Below, piece after piece: positions 1 to 8,254 of a stretch of 64,000 nucleotides of DNA. The notes below the pieces were generated by a model. That model was given only the letters and a program-made list of their open reading frames with translations. It was not told the DNA's origin and did not search any database. Source of the DNA: Pseudomonas sp. WJP1 (GTDB taxonomy: Bacteria; Pseudomonadota; Gammaproteobacteria; Pseudomonadales; Pseudomonadaceae). Position 1 is the first letter of the stretch. Every line of letters begins with the position of its first letter. Made by a program: the position numbers and the translations under genes. The DNA lies in NCBI RefSeq assembly GCF_028471945.1, contig NZ_CP110128.1:484501-548500 (forward strand), written 5' to 3'.

Positions 1-260
1 TGAAGTGGCGCAACCTGCTGGTCGACGATCAGGCCCGGCTGTTCCTGATCGACTGCCCCAATGGTGATTTCTGGAGCGGTTTCTGGCTCAAATACCGAAT
101 CACCAAGGACCTGGCCTGCCTGGACAAAGTCGCCAAGTATCAACTGTCGGCTACCCAGCGCCTGCGCTTTTACCTGCAATACCGCCAATGCAGCCGGCTC
201 AATGCCGCCGATAAAAAGCGCATCCGGCACGTGGTGAGATTTTTCGAGGGACGCGAATGA
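1..260 (+). CDS. wapP: LPS core heptose kinase-like protein, C-terminal part (WapP-like)
   Basis: Partial gene entering from the left edge; the reading frame begins at base 3 and gives 85 residues to a TGA at 258-260. The fragment carries the end of a protein-kinase-like fold: an LFLIDCPNGDF stretch corresponds to the metal-binding DFG region of LPS kinases, followed by a basic helical tail. The stop overlaps the next start (ATGA), so the two are translated together. Position upstream of two more kinase-fold proteins and the carbamoyltransferase matches the waaP-wapP-wapQ order of Pseudomonas. WaaP-type enzymes phosphorylate inner-core heptose at the inner face of the inner membrane. The specific WapP name rests on synteny, since the N-terminus is missing. 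Confidence 0.7.
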   Translation, partial: KWRNLLVDDQARLFLIDCPNGDFWSGFWLKYRITKDLACLDKVAKYQLSATQRLRFYLQYRQCSRLNAADKKRIRHVVRFFEGRE

Positions 261-1009
261 CTGATTTTCTGGCCGCTGAAGACCGTGCTCTGCTTGAGCG
301 CCACGGGCTCGGCACTTTCGATGCGCTCTGGGCCCGGCAGCTCGATGCCGTGGACGAACCCAACACCCTGCGTGGTGGCTGGAGCAGCGTGTTCAGGCTG
401 GATCTGGAGGGTCAGGGTTTCTACCTCAAGCGTCAGAGCAACTACCAGATGCACACCTTGCACGCGCCCTTTGGCGAGCCGAGTTTTGCCCGGGAGTTTC
501 GTAACATCAGTCGCTACGAAAAACTCGGCATTCCGGCGCTGAAAGCGGCGTTCTTCGGTGAGCGCAAGGTCGACGGCGAAGTCCGGGCAATTCTCCTGAC
601 TCGCGCCCTGGACGGCTGGGATGACCTGGACTCGCTGCTGCAGCGCTGGTCAGATCTCGGCGAGGCGCAACATGTCGCGATACTGCAAGCCTGCGGAAAA
701 CTGGCGCAGCGCCTGCACGGCAAGCGTCAGGTACATGGCTGTTTTTACCCCAAGCATATTTTTCTGTGCGCCACCGGTGACGGCTACCAGGCGCAGCTGA
801 TCGATCTGGAAAAGACCCGGCCTCTGCTGTTCGGTCAGCGCGATCGAGTCAAGGATCTGGAGCCGCTGCTGCGTCGGGCGCCGGAATGGAGCGAGGCGCA
901 GCTGCGCATTTTGCTGGCCGCCTATCTCGATCAGCCTCAGGACAGCACGCTGATCGATAGCTGGCTGACACGCCTGACCGCGCGACGCAGCCATAAGGAG
1001 AAGCGCTGA
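257..1009 (+). CDS. wapQ: InaA-family LPS core kinase (WapQ-like)
   Basis: 250-residue kinase-fold protein, about the length of the Pseudomonas InaA/WapQ family. A candidate ATP-binding lysine is in FYLK (K58). The catalytic loop reads HGCFYPKHI (160-168) rather than the usual HGD, and LIDLEKTR (181-188) is the DFG-like segment. It starts with an ATG overlapping the upstream stop and itself overlaps the next start at 1009, so it belongs to one transcription unit with its neighbours. Related proteins are thought to add phosphate to heptoses of the LPS inner core, but the change in the catalytic loop means activity cannot be assumed. The name is by synteny and family; confident on fold, less on substrate. 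Confidence 0.75.
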   Translation: MTDFLAAEDRALLERHGLGTFDALWARQLDAVDEPNTLRGGWSSVFRLDLEGQGFYLKRQSNYQMHTLHAPFGEPSFAREFRNISRYEKLGIPALKAAFFGERKVDGEVRAILLTRALDGWDDLDSLLQRWSDLGEAQHVAILQACGKLAQRLHGKRQVHGCFYPKHIFLCATGDGYQAQLIDLEKTRPLLFGQRDRVKDLEPLLRRAPEWSEAQLRILLAAYLDQPQDSTLIDSWLTRLTARRSHKEKR

Positions 1010-2460
1010 TGCGTTTATCCGAGCTGAAAAACGCAGGCCGTCATCCGAGCCTGCCATTAAGTCTTTCACTGGCCGATGCTGCCGGTCCGGCGGACTTGCA
1101 GCTGCTGACCCTGTTGCGGGTATTGCCCGGGCAGCGTTATGTCGGTGCCGGCGTCTGGCGCGGTCGGCCAGTGCTGGCCAAGTTGCTGGTTGGCAGCAAG
1201 GCGTCGCGGCATTTCCAGCGCGAGCTGGACGGCGTGCGATTGCTCGCCGCCCAAGGCCTGACCACGCCACTGCTGTTGGCTGACGGCCTGAAGGACGGCG
1301 AGGGTGGTTGGCTGCTGTTTGAATTCCTTGAGGGTGCCCAGAGCCTGGGTGATGCCTGGCAGCAGGTGGAAGGCTTGCCGGTGCTGGCCGATGAGCAGTC
1401 GGCCGTGCTGGCGCAAGCCTTGGGCGCGATCGGTCAGATGCATCGCAAGGGGTTGTGGCAGGAAGACCTGCACCTGGACAACCTGTTGCGCCAGGGCAAT
1501 CGACTGTACTTGATCGATGGCGCCGGGATCTGCAGCGAAACGGCGGGCCAGCCACTTTCGCGCCAGAAGGTCTTGGAAAACCTTGGGGTGTTTTTCGCCC
1601 AGTTGCCCAAGTCGCTGGAACCGTTCACCGAAGAATTGCTGGTGTACTACCTGCTGAGCAACGGCGAGCATGCCCTGCCCATGGAGGCCCTGCAGAAGCA
1701 GGTCGACAAGGTTCGCAGCTGGCGCCTCAAGGATTTCCTGATCAAGATTGGTCGCGAATGCACGCTGTTCAGCGTTCAGCGCGGTGCGTTCGGCTTGCGG
1801 GCGATCCGTCGCGAGGAAGAAGCGGCGATGCTGCCGGTGTTGGCTCAGGCCGACGCCTTGCTGGATCAGGGGCATCTGTACAAGACCGGTGGCGCGGCGA
1901 GCGTCGGCAAGGTCGAGGTGGATGGTCGTACGCTGGTGATCAAGCGCTACAACATCAAGGGTTTCGCCCACTGGCTCAAGCGCTTCTGGCGCCCGAGCCG
2001 TGCCTGGCACTCCTGGCGCGAAGGCAATCGCCTGGCATTTCTCGGCATCGCCACGCCCAAGCCGCTGGCGGTGCTGGAGAAACGTTTTCTCTGGCTGCGC
2101 AACCGTGCCTATCTGATCACCGAGCATCTGCCGGGGCCGGACATCATCGAGTGTTTCGCGCCGTACATCGATAGCGGCGATGCGCCTGAAGCCGAGTTGC
2201 TGGCTCTGGATCACCTGTTCGCCGAATTGATTCGCGAGCGCATCAGTCACGGCGATTTCAAGGGCCACAACCTGTTCTGGCAGCAGGACCGTTGGGCGCT
2301 GATCGATCTGGATTCGATGTGCCAGCACGGCTCGCTCGCCAGCTTCGCGCCGGCGTATGCGCGGGATCGGGCGCGGTTCATGCGTAACTGGCCCGAAAAT
2401 AGTGCTCTGTATCAGGTCATCGATCAGCGTCTTCCCAAGGACATCTCTGGCGCGGCCTGA
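1009..2460 (+). CDS. Tandem kinase-fold protein of the LPS core cluster
   Basis: 483-residue cytoplasmic protein that appears to hold two kinase-like domains. The first has a catalytic loop QEDLHLDN (151-158) and a LIDG segment (168-171). The second has VIKR around K312, a canonical HGDFKGHN loop (414-421) and LIDLD (431-435). The second copy keeps every expected residue and the first also has an Asp and Asn in the right places. The start ATG overlaps the preceding stop (TGATG), so it is coupled to wapQ. Its P. aeruginosa counterpart is an uncharacterised member of the core-phosphorylation cluster. It probably phosphorylates a sugar of the LPS core or supports the other kinases; this is inference from context. 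Confidence 0.75.
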   Translation: MRLSELKNAGRHPSLPLSLSLADAAGPADLQLLTLLRVLPGQRYVGAGVWRGRPVLAKLLVGSKASRHFQRELDGVRLLAAQGLTTPLLLADGLKDGEGGWLLFEFLEGAQSLGDAWQQVEGLPVLADEQSAVLAQALGAIGQMHRKGLWQEDLHLDNLLRQGNRLYLIDGAGICSETAGQPLSRQKVLENLGVFFAQLPKSLEPFTEELLVYYLLSNGEHALPMEALQKQVDKVRSWRLKDFLIKIGRECTLFSVQRGAFGLRAIRREEEAAMLPVLAQADALLDQGHLYKTGGAASVGKVEVDGRTLVIKRYNIKGFAHWLKRFWRPSRAWHSWREGNRLAFLGIATPKPLAVLEKRFLWLRNRAYLITEHLPGPDIIECFAPYIDSGDAPEAELLALDHLFAELIRERISHGDFKGHNLFWQQDRWALIDLDSMCQHGSLASFAPAYARDRARFMRNWPENSALYQVIDQRLPKDISGAA

Positions 2461-2581
2461 GTTCCTTCGAAAGATTAGCGGACAAGTTCCTGCGAACGGT
2501 CCTACATGATTTTGAGACGCCATGAACTGTGGCCTGAATGACCGCGATGCTAGTTTGCCTGACACTTACGGAGGGCAAGCT

Positions 2582-2917
2582 TTGAGGATCAAAACGCTAG
2601 TCGTATCAGGTTTCATCTCACTGGCTTTGACAGGGTGCGGGACTGTCGCAACGGTGTTTCAAGACGATGCCGAGGCGGCCCAGGAGCTTCGACGGCAAAA
2701 AACCTATTGTCAGTCCATTCCTCGGGTCTATAGCGGCCTGGCCTACGATTTTTGCATGTTGAATGCGCCCCCCGAGCCAGCGGGTATGTTCGTTTCGCTC
2801 GTTTTGATGGACCTGCTGCTGTCTGGGGCGCTGGATACGGTTGTCTTGCCGTATACGATTTACCGGCAGGGCACGGATGGCAATATCCGTATTTACTGGC
2901 GACCTGCGCCAGGCTGA
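2582..2917 (+). CDS. Small YceK/YidQ-type lipoprotein
   Basis: 111-residue protein read from a TTG at 2582, chosen because GGAG lies eight bases upstream (2570-2573) and because this start places a signal peptide at the N-terminus. A frame-open ATG at 2522 would add 20 hydrophilic residues ahead of the signal. The signal ends in a lipobox LTGC with Cys19 as the lipidated residue. The mature part has a C-x6-C type pair and a hydrophobic segment with a conserved SGALDTVVLPYT stretch, which is typical of the YceK/YidQ family of unknown function. It lies alone between the kinase operon and the core glycosyltransferase operon. Probably an outer-membrane lipoprotein; role unknown. Confidence 0.75.
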   Translation: MRIKTLVVSGFISLALTGCGTVATVFQDDAEAAQELRRQKTYCQSIPRVYSGLAYDFCMLNAPPEPAGMFVSLVLMDLLLSGALDTVVLPYTIYRQGTDGNIRIYWRPAPG

Positions 2918-2949
2918 TAACCGAAGGCTCATTCCCGGCATGTTTAAGC

Positions 2950-2955
2950 TATAAT
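2950..2955 (+). promoter_or_regulatory. Possible -10 element for the LPS core operon
   Basis: A perfect TATAAT lies about 95 bases before the carbamoyltransferase start. No good TTGACA is seen 16-18 bases upstream, so this is a half-supported promoter. The leader after it contains two small hairpins (CTCGC/GCGAG near 2976-2990 and GCGCATTGCGC near 3007-3017). Confidence 0.4.
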
Positions 2956-3047
2956 CCCGCCCTTTAGCTGTCTCTCGCCCGTTGCGAGGGCACATTAATT
3001 TTTGAGGCGCATTGCGCCTGCACGCAGACTAAAGAGGCTAGACCCCT

Positions 3048-4805
3048 GTGGCATTGACGATTCTTGGCCTGTCCGGCGCCCTTAGCCATGATCCTTCCGC
3101 AGCCTTGTACATCGACGGCAAGCTGGTCGCGGCAGCGGAAGAAGAGCGCTTCGTACGCGATAAACATGCAAAGAACCGCATGCCCTACGAATCGGCGAAA
3201 TTCTGCCTGGAGCAGGCCGGCATCAAGCCTTCCGACGTTGACGTGGTTGCGATTCCGTTCGCACCGATCAGCCTGTTCGGCAAGGCGCGCTGGCAGTACG
3301 CCAAGCGTTACTGGTACGCCCCGGACCGTGCACTTGATGCGATCCTGATGGGCAACCGTCGCTACAAGCGCTATCGCAACAAGATCGTCTGGTGCCTGGA
3401 GCAACTGGGTTTTGATCCGAAGAAGATCAAGATCGAGCCTGTTGAGCACCACCTGGCCCACGCCTCCAGCGCTTACCACTGCTCCGGTTTCAAAGAGAAA
3501 ACCGCGATCCTGGGTATCGACGGCAAGGGCGAGTACGCCACGACCTTCTTCGGTTACGGCGAAAACGGCAAGATCCACAAGATCAAGGAATTCTTCGATC
3601 CGGATTCCCTCGGCGGCCTGTACGGCGCGATCACCGAGTTCCTCGGTTTCGACATGCTCGACGGTGAGTTCAAGGTCATGGGCATGGCGCCGTACGGCGA
3701 CGCCAGCAAATACGATTTCTCGCGCCTGGCTTCGTTCGAAAACGGCGAGCTGGTGATCAACACCGACTACGCCAACGTCATCGGCCTGCGTCGTTACAAA
3801 GAGAAGGGCAAGGGTTACTACTTCTCGCCGAAGCTGATCGAGTGGCTGGGTCCCAAGCGCGAAGGCGACATCGCCGACGAGCCGTACATTCACTACGCCG
3901 CCAGCATTCAAGCGCTGTTCGAAAAAATTGCGTTGCAGATGATCGACCACTACCTGGGCGACGTGCTCAAGGAAACCGGCAAGCTGGCCTACGCCGGTGG
4001 CTGTGCGTTGAACGTCAAGCTCAACCAGAAAATCATCGCTCGCGACGACGTCAAGGAGCTGTTCGTGCAGCCGGCGTCCGGCGATGCCGGTACCGCAGTC
4101 GGCGCTGCCGCCTACGTGTCCCACGCCCGCGGCGTGCCGGTCGAGAAGATGGAACACGTCTACCTCGGCCCTTCGTACAGCAACGAAGACGTGATTGCTG
4201 CCTGTGCTCGTCACGAGAACAAGCCAACGTGGCGCAAGCTCGACAACATGCCGGAGCAGATCGCCAAGATCATGGTCGACGGCAATCCCGTGGCCTGGTT
4301 CCAGGGCCGCATGGAATTCGGTCCGCGTGCGCTGGGTGGTCGTTCGATCATCGGTTGCCCGAGCGTGGCCGGCGTGGCTGATCGCATCAACCACCAGATC
4401 AAGTTCCGCGAGCGCTGGAGGCCTTTCTGCCCGTCGATGCTCGACACCGTCGCGCCGCAGATGATCAAGATCGATCACCCGGCGCCGTTCATGACCTTCA
4501 CTTTCGAAGTGGCGGAAGAGTGGAAAACCCGCGTGCCGGAAGTCGTTCACGAAGACGGCACTTCCCGGGCCCAGGTGCTCAAGCGCGAATACAACCCGCG
4601 CTACTACGACATGATGAAGGCGCTGGAAGTCCTGACCGGCAACGGCGTGTCGCTGAACACCTCGCTCAACCGTCGTGGCGAACCGATGATCTGCTCGCCG
4701 ACGGACGCCTTGAACATGTTCTTCGGTTCGGATCTACAGTATCTGATCATGGAAGACATCCTGGTGGTCAAAGAGGGCGCGAACGCATATGACACGCTCG
4801 GCTGA
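3048..4805 (+). CDS. wapO: LPS core carbamoyltransferase (NodU/CmcH family)
   Basis: 585-residue enzyme of the NodU/CmcH carbamoyltransferase family, which transfers carbamoyl from carbamoyl phosphate to a sugar hydroxyl. The N-terminal domain has the metal-binding HHLAH motif (134-138) and GIDGKGEY (156-163). The C-terminal domain has the EFGPRALGGRS motif near residue 425. In Pseudomonas the inner-core heptose II carries a 7-O-carbamoyl group, and the homologue at this place in the core cluster is the enzyme assigned to it. Start is GTG at 3048 with AAAGAGG 11 bases upstream. The end overlaps the next gene by 17 bases, which indicates translational coupling. Cytoplasmic. Family very sure; substrate by synteny. 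Confidence 0.9.
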   Translation: MALTILGLSGALSHDPSAALYIDGKLVAAAEEERFVRDKHAKNRMPYESAKFCLEQAGIKPSDVDVVAIPFAPISLFGKARWQYAKRYWYAPDRALDAILMGNRRYKRYRNKIVWCLEQLGFDPKKIKIEPVEHHLAHASSAYHCSGFKEKTAILGIDGKGEYATTFFGYGENGKIHKIKEFFDPDSLGGLYGAITEFLGFDMLDGEFKVMGMAPYGDASKYDFSRLASFENGELVINTDYANVIGLRRYKEKGKGYYFSPKLIEWLGPKREGDIADEPYIHYAASIQALFEKIALQMIDHYLGDVLKETGKLAYAGGCALNVKLNQKIIARDDVKELFVQPASGDAGTAVGAAAYVSHARGVPVEKMEHVYLGPSYSNEDVIAACARHENKPTWRKLDNMPEQIAKIMVDGNPVAWFQGRMEFGPRALGGRSIIGCPSVAGVADRINHQIKFRERWRPFCPSMLDTVAPQMIKIDHPAPFMTFTFEVAEEWKTRVPEVVHEDGTSRAQVLKREYNPRYYDMMKALEVLTGNGVSLNTSLNRRGEPMICSPTDALNMFFGSDLQYLIMEDILVVKEGANAYDTLG

Positions 4806-5919
4806 ACGCCATGTGCTGCAGTTCTGTCACGGCTATGACGGGCCGTTCCTGGACTGCGCCCGGCAGTACGCCAGCCTGTTCGCGGGCACCGGCTATCGGG
4901 TGACCACGGTCTTCCTCACCGGGGTCGCCGACGCCGAGGTGGCCGCGGGTTGCGCCTCGGATGAAGTGTTGTTCATGGAGTACAGCTCCAAGGCCATTCG
5001 TGGCCTGAAGCTGGGCGCCATCGGCGATCTGCGCAAGATCGCCGCTTCGCGCAATTTCAGTTTCTGCATCGCCCATCGCTTCAAGCCGATCTACATCGCC
5101 TTGCTCGGCACCTCGTTGCCGGTGATTGGCGTGCACCATGCGTTTGACGATTACAAGCGCGGCACACGCAAGCTCTTCGCGCATATTTTCCGCAAGCGCT
5201 TGAGCCTGCTCGGGGTGTCCGATGCGGTGCGCGATGACATGCGTCAATGCCTGCCGAAGTGGCCGGCGGCAAGGATCCAGACCCTGTACAACCGGATCGA
5301 TGTGCCAGCTTTACAGGCTAGCCAGGTGTCGGTCCGTGAGGCGCGGGAGACTCTCGGCCTGTCCGCGGATGCCTGGATTGTCGGCAACGTCGGCCGCCTG
5401 CATCCGGACAAGGACCAGGCCACGTTGCTGGACGGTTTTGCCGCGGCGCTGCCCGGTTTGCCGGCCAACAGCCAGTTGGTGATTCTCGGAAGCGGTCGTC
5501 TGGAACAGGATCTCAAGGCCCAGGCTCGCGAGCTGGGCATTGGCAACCGGGTGCTGTTCCTCGGTCAGGTCCCCGAGGCCCGGCGGTATTTCAGCGCTTT
5601 CGATGTGTTTGCCCTGAGTTCCGATCATGAACCCTTCGGCATGGTGCTGCTCGAAGCCATGGCGGCAGGCGTGCCGTTGCTTGCAACGGCCTGTGGCGGA
5701 GCGAAGGAAGTGGTCGAAGGCGTGGGCATCCTGTTCCCCCTGGGCGATGCCGAGCACCTGGCTCAAGGCCTGCAGCATCTGGCCGCAATGGACGAGCAAC
5801 AACGTCGCCAGTGCGCCGAGCTGATGCTCGAGCGCCTGCGTGAACGCTTCTCCGACCGCGCGGTGCGCGATGCTTTCTGGCACTTGCCGCACGTTACCGA
5901 ACTGGCACAGAGGGGCTGA
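4789..5919 (+). CDS. wapH: GT4-type LPS core glycosyltransferase (WapH-like)
   Basis: 376-residue retaining glycosyltransferase of the GT-B fold, family 4. The N-terminal acceptor half begins with FCHGYDGPFLD. The C-terminal nucleotide-sugar half has GNVGRLHPDKDQ and the E-x7-E motif EPFGMVLLE (Glu281 and Glu289), followed by AMAAGVPLLAT, all diagnostic. It starts inside the end of the carbamoyltransferase gene and its stop overlaps the next start by one base. In P. aeruginosa the equivalent gene, wapH, adds a glucose to the outer core; the donor and acceptor here are inferred from position only. Confidence 0.85.
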   Translation: MTRSAERHVLQFCHGYDGPFLDCARQYASLFAGTGYRVTTVFLTGVADAEVAAGCASDEVLFMEYSSKAIRGLKLGAIGDLRKIAASRNFSFCIAHRFKPIYIALLGTSLPVIGVHHAFDDYKRGTRKLFAHIFRKRLSLLGVSDAVRDDMRQCLPKWPAARIQTLYNRIDVPALQASQVSVREARETLGLSADAWIVGNVGRLHPDKDQATLLDGFAAALPGLPANSQLVILGSGRLEQDLKAQARELGIGNRVLFLGQVPEARRYFSAFDVFALSSDHEPFGMVLLEAMAAGVPLLATACGGAKEVVEGVGILFPLGDAEHLAQGLQHLAAMDEQQRRQCAELMLERLRERFSDRAVRDAFWHLPHVTELAQRG

Positions 5920-6815
5920 TGCTCAACCGATTTCAAGGCTGGCGCGAACGCGGCTGGTCGCTATCCGATGCCTCGACCTATGCCGAGGCCTGGCAGCGTT
6001 ATGGCGGCAGCGTCGCCACTCACCCGCTGGTGGTCGAGCGCCTGGCGCAGCTGGCCGGCATCCCTGTGCGCTACCTGGCCTGGGAGCAAGACGGCGAAAT
6101 CAAGGCCGCGATCCCGACCTGGGGGCGCGACCTTGCCTTGTCCAAGGACGTGCTCAAGCGTAACGGCAAGAAGGGCTTGTTCGACCTTGGCAATGCCGAG
6201 ATCATCCTGCCGGCTGCCGCCGATGCCCAGGCACCTTTGCGCCATCGGGGGCGCTACTTGTCGGCGCTCAACGAAAACCGTTTCACCGGCATCAGGCTGC
6301 AGGCCGAACAACTGGCCATGGCCCGCACGCCCGAAGAGCTGTCGAAGAAGTTTCGCTACAACCAGCGCCGCGAACTCAGGTTGCTGGAAGAGGCGGGAGG
6401 CGTCGTACGGCCGGTTTCCGAGTTTTCCAGCCAGGAGCTGGGTACGATCTATTGCGATTTGTTCCTGCGCCGCTGGGGTTTCCCGGCGACCGGTGCCGAG
6501 CGCATGGCCGAGGTCATCGAGTTGTTGCGCGAGTTTCTGATCGGTTCGGTGATTTTCCTCAATGATGCGGCCATTGCCATTCAACTGGTGTATCGCGTCG
6601 AGACGCCACAATGGATCAGCGTCGAATACATCAATGGCGGTGTCGATCCCGAAACCCGCGAGTTCAGCCCCGGTAGCGTACTGAGTTTTCTCAACACCCA
6701 AAGCGCCTGGGAGCACGCCAGGGCACTGGACAAGCCCCTGCGCTTCTCCTTTGGCCGCGCCGACCGGGAATACAAGGATCGCTGGTGCAACCCTGTGCCG
6801 GTCTACACCGTATGA
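5919..6815 (+). CDS. Mig-14 family protein
   Basis: 298-residue protein matching the Mig-14 family in length and in its layout: an N-terminal alpha/beta part (about 1-110), then a basic region KKFRYNQRRELRLL near 146-159 and a C-terminal GNAT-like half. Mig-14 in Salmonella and Pseudomonas supports resistance to antimicrobial peptides, and the gene lies in the LPS core cluster of Pseudomonas. The fold suggests an acyl or aminoacyl transferase acting on an envelope component, but no reaction has been shown from sequence. Starts by TGATG overlap with the glycosyltransferase and ends by ATGA overlap with the deacetylase. Confidence 0.85.
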   Translation: MLNRFQGWRERGWSLSDASTYAEAWQRYGGSVATHPLVVERLAQLAGIPVRYLAWEQDGEIKAAIPTWGRDLALSKDVLKRNGKKGLFDLGNAEIILPAAADAQAPLRHRGRYLSALNENRFTGIRLQAEQLAMARTPEELSKKFRYNQRRELRLLEEAGGVVRPVSEFSSQELGTIYCDLFLRRWGFPATGAERMAEVIELLREFLIGSVIFLNDAAIAIQLVYRVETPQWISVEYINGGVDPETREFSPGSVLSFLNTQSAWEHARALDKPLRFSFGRADREYKDRWCNPVPVYTV

Positions 6816-8254
6816 GTCAAACCATGAGTCGCAAACAGCAATTGCTCAAGCGCCATCGGCGCAACAAACGCATCGGTCTGCTGGTCGTGCTGGGGCTGTT
6901 GGTTGTATGTGGTGCAGTGGTGGCCTGGTGGCTGCCGCTGGTACTCGCGGCTCTGGGGTGGATTGCCCATGAGGCCTGGTTTGCCGACCACCTGTTCTAT
7001 TCGCCCCAAGACGATTATCAATACAGTTTCCCGCCCTACACGCCGCAACCCAAGGTTCACCTGAGTGGTGATCGCCTGCGGCTGGACGATGGCGTCATGC
7101 TGGTCGATGACGCGACGCTGGTGTTGGCGTTACGAATCAAAAGCACGTGGTTGGGGCGATTCATAGATCCTGTCGTCGAGATGTCCGGCGGTGATAGCCC
7201 GGACCGACAAACCTTCGAACGTGGCGTGAACGGCCTGCGTTACCTCAACCTCAGCGGTCAGGCACAGGTGTTGTCACGCGGGGAGTTGCGGCTGCGTGGG
7301 CGTTTCTGCAGGCTGTTGGGCGAACCTGTGCTGTGGGCATTCGAGCATCCGGATTACAGCCGTCAGCGGGTAATGGTGATTGCACCGCATGCCGATGACG
7401 CGGAACTGGCTGCCTTCGGGTTGTACAGCCGCGCAAGTCAAAGCTGGATCGTGACCGTCACCGCCGGTGAAATCGAAGCCGATCACTATCAGCAGATGGG
7501 GCTTGAAGGCGTCGAAGCGTCGCGGTTGAAGGGTTCGCTTCGCGCCTGGGACAGTGTCAGCGTGCCGTTGTGGGGTGGCGTCCCTCAGGAACGTTGTATC
7601 CAGTTGGGTTATTTCTGTCTGCAGTTGCCCGCGATGCAGAGTGCGCCGGGCCAAGCCGTGGCGTCCCGCGAGGCTCAGCTTGGCGATACCCGGTACTTTC
7701 GCAGGTTCAATCCGTTTGCCTTGGGCAGTGACGTCGACGGTGTGCCGTCCTGGAACAATTTGCTGGCCGATTTGCATGAGCTGATCGAGCGCATCCAGCC
7801 CCAGGTCATCGTTTTGCCACATCCACACTTCGATCCGCACCCGGACCATCTATGCTCCCAGCAGGCGGTCATGCAGGCGCTGGGCGGTACAGCCTGGCAG
7901 CCCGAAACCCTGTTGCATTACGCCAATCATTTGCACGACAACGATCGCTGGCCGATGGGCGATGCAGGCACGGGAGTGGCGCTGCCACCGCAGTTCGAAG
8001 CTGTCGAGCCCTTGCGGCCGTGGACACCTTGCCTATCACCTGATCGGCAGTGGCACAAGGCTATGTCTTTGGGCATGATGCACGACCTTCAGTCCCGGCT
8101 TCCCTTCAAGCGGCTACTTCGCCGGGGAATTCAACGTTGTTTCGCAGCCCGGCGCTGGCCAGCTTTTGGTGAAAACGAATTTTTCCGTAAAGCGGTGCGA
8201 CGCCACGAGTTGTTCTGGGTCCAAGAGTTGACTGGCAAGAGAGAGTCCAATTGA
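6812..8254 (+). CDS. dnpA: Membrane-anchored PIG-L family de-N-acetylase (DnpA-like)
   Basis: 480-residue protein. A very basic N-terminus is followed by one or two hydrophobic segments (about 20-50), so it is anchored in the inner membrane. The PIG-L/LmbE zinc deacetylase core is shown by PHADDAE (192-198) and by the second metal motif HPDH (343-346). Such enzymes remove N-acetyl groups from amino sugars. The P. aeruginosa homologue in the same place, DnpA, has been linked to fluoroquinolone tolerance and to surface changes. The start at 6812 is set by the ATGA overlap with mig-14; an upstream in-frame ATG at 6785 would lie inside that gene. The stop overlaps the next TTG start (TTGA). Confidence 0.85.
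   Translation: MSQTMSRKQQLLKRHRRNKRIGLLVVLGLLVVCGAVVAWWLPLVLAALGWIAHEAWFADHLFYSPQDDYQYSFPPYTPQPKVHLSGDRLRLDDGVMLVDDATLVLALRIKSTWLGRFIDPVVEMSGGDSPDRQTFERGVNGLRYLNLSGQAQVLSRGELRLRGRFCRLLGEPVLWAFEHPDYSRQRVMVIAPHADDAELAAFGLYSRASQSWIVTVTAGEIEADHYQQMGLEGVEASRLKGSLRAWDSVSVPLWGGVPQERCIQLGYFCLQLPAMQSAPGQAVASREAQLGDTRYFRRFNPFALGSDVDGVPSWNNLLADLHELIERIQPQVIVLPHPHFDPHPDHLCSQQAVMQALGGTAWQPETLLHYANHLHDNDRWPMGDAGTGVALPPQFEAVEPLRPWTPCLSPDRQWHKAMSLGMMHDLQSRLPFKRLLRRGIQRCFAARRWPAFGENEFFRKAVRRHELFWVQELTGKRESN

Noticed and set aside
2964..4550. Minus-strand open frame across the carbamoyltransferase
   Set aside because: Composition is that of an antisense frame and it runs through the promoter region of the real gene.
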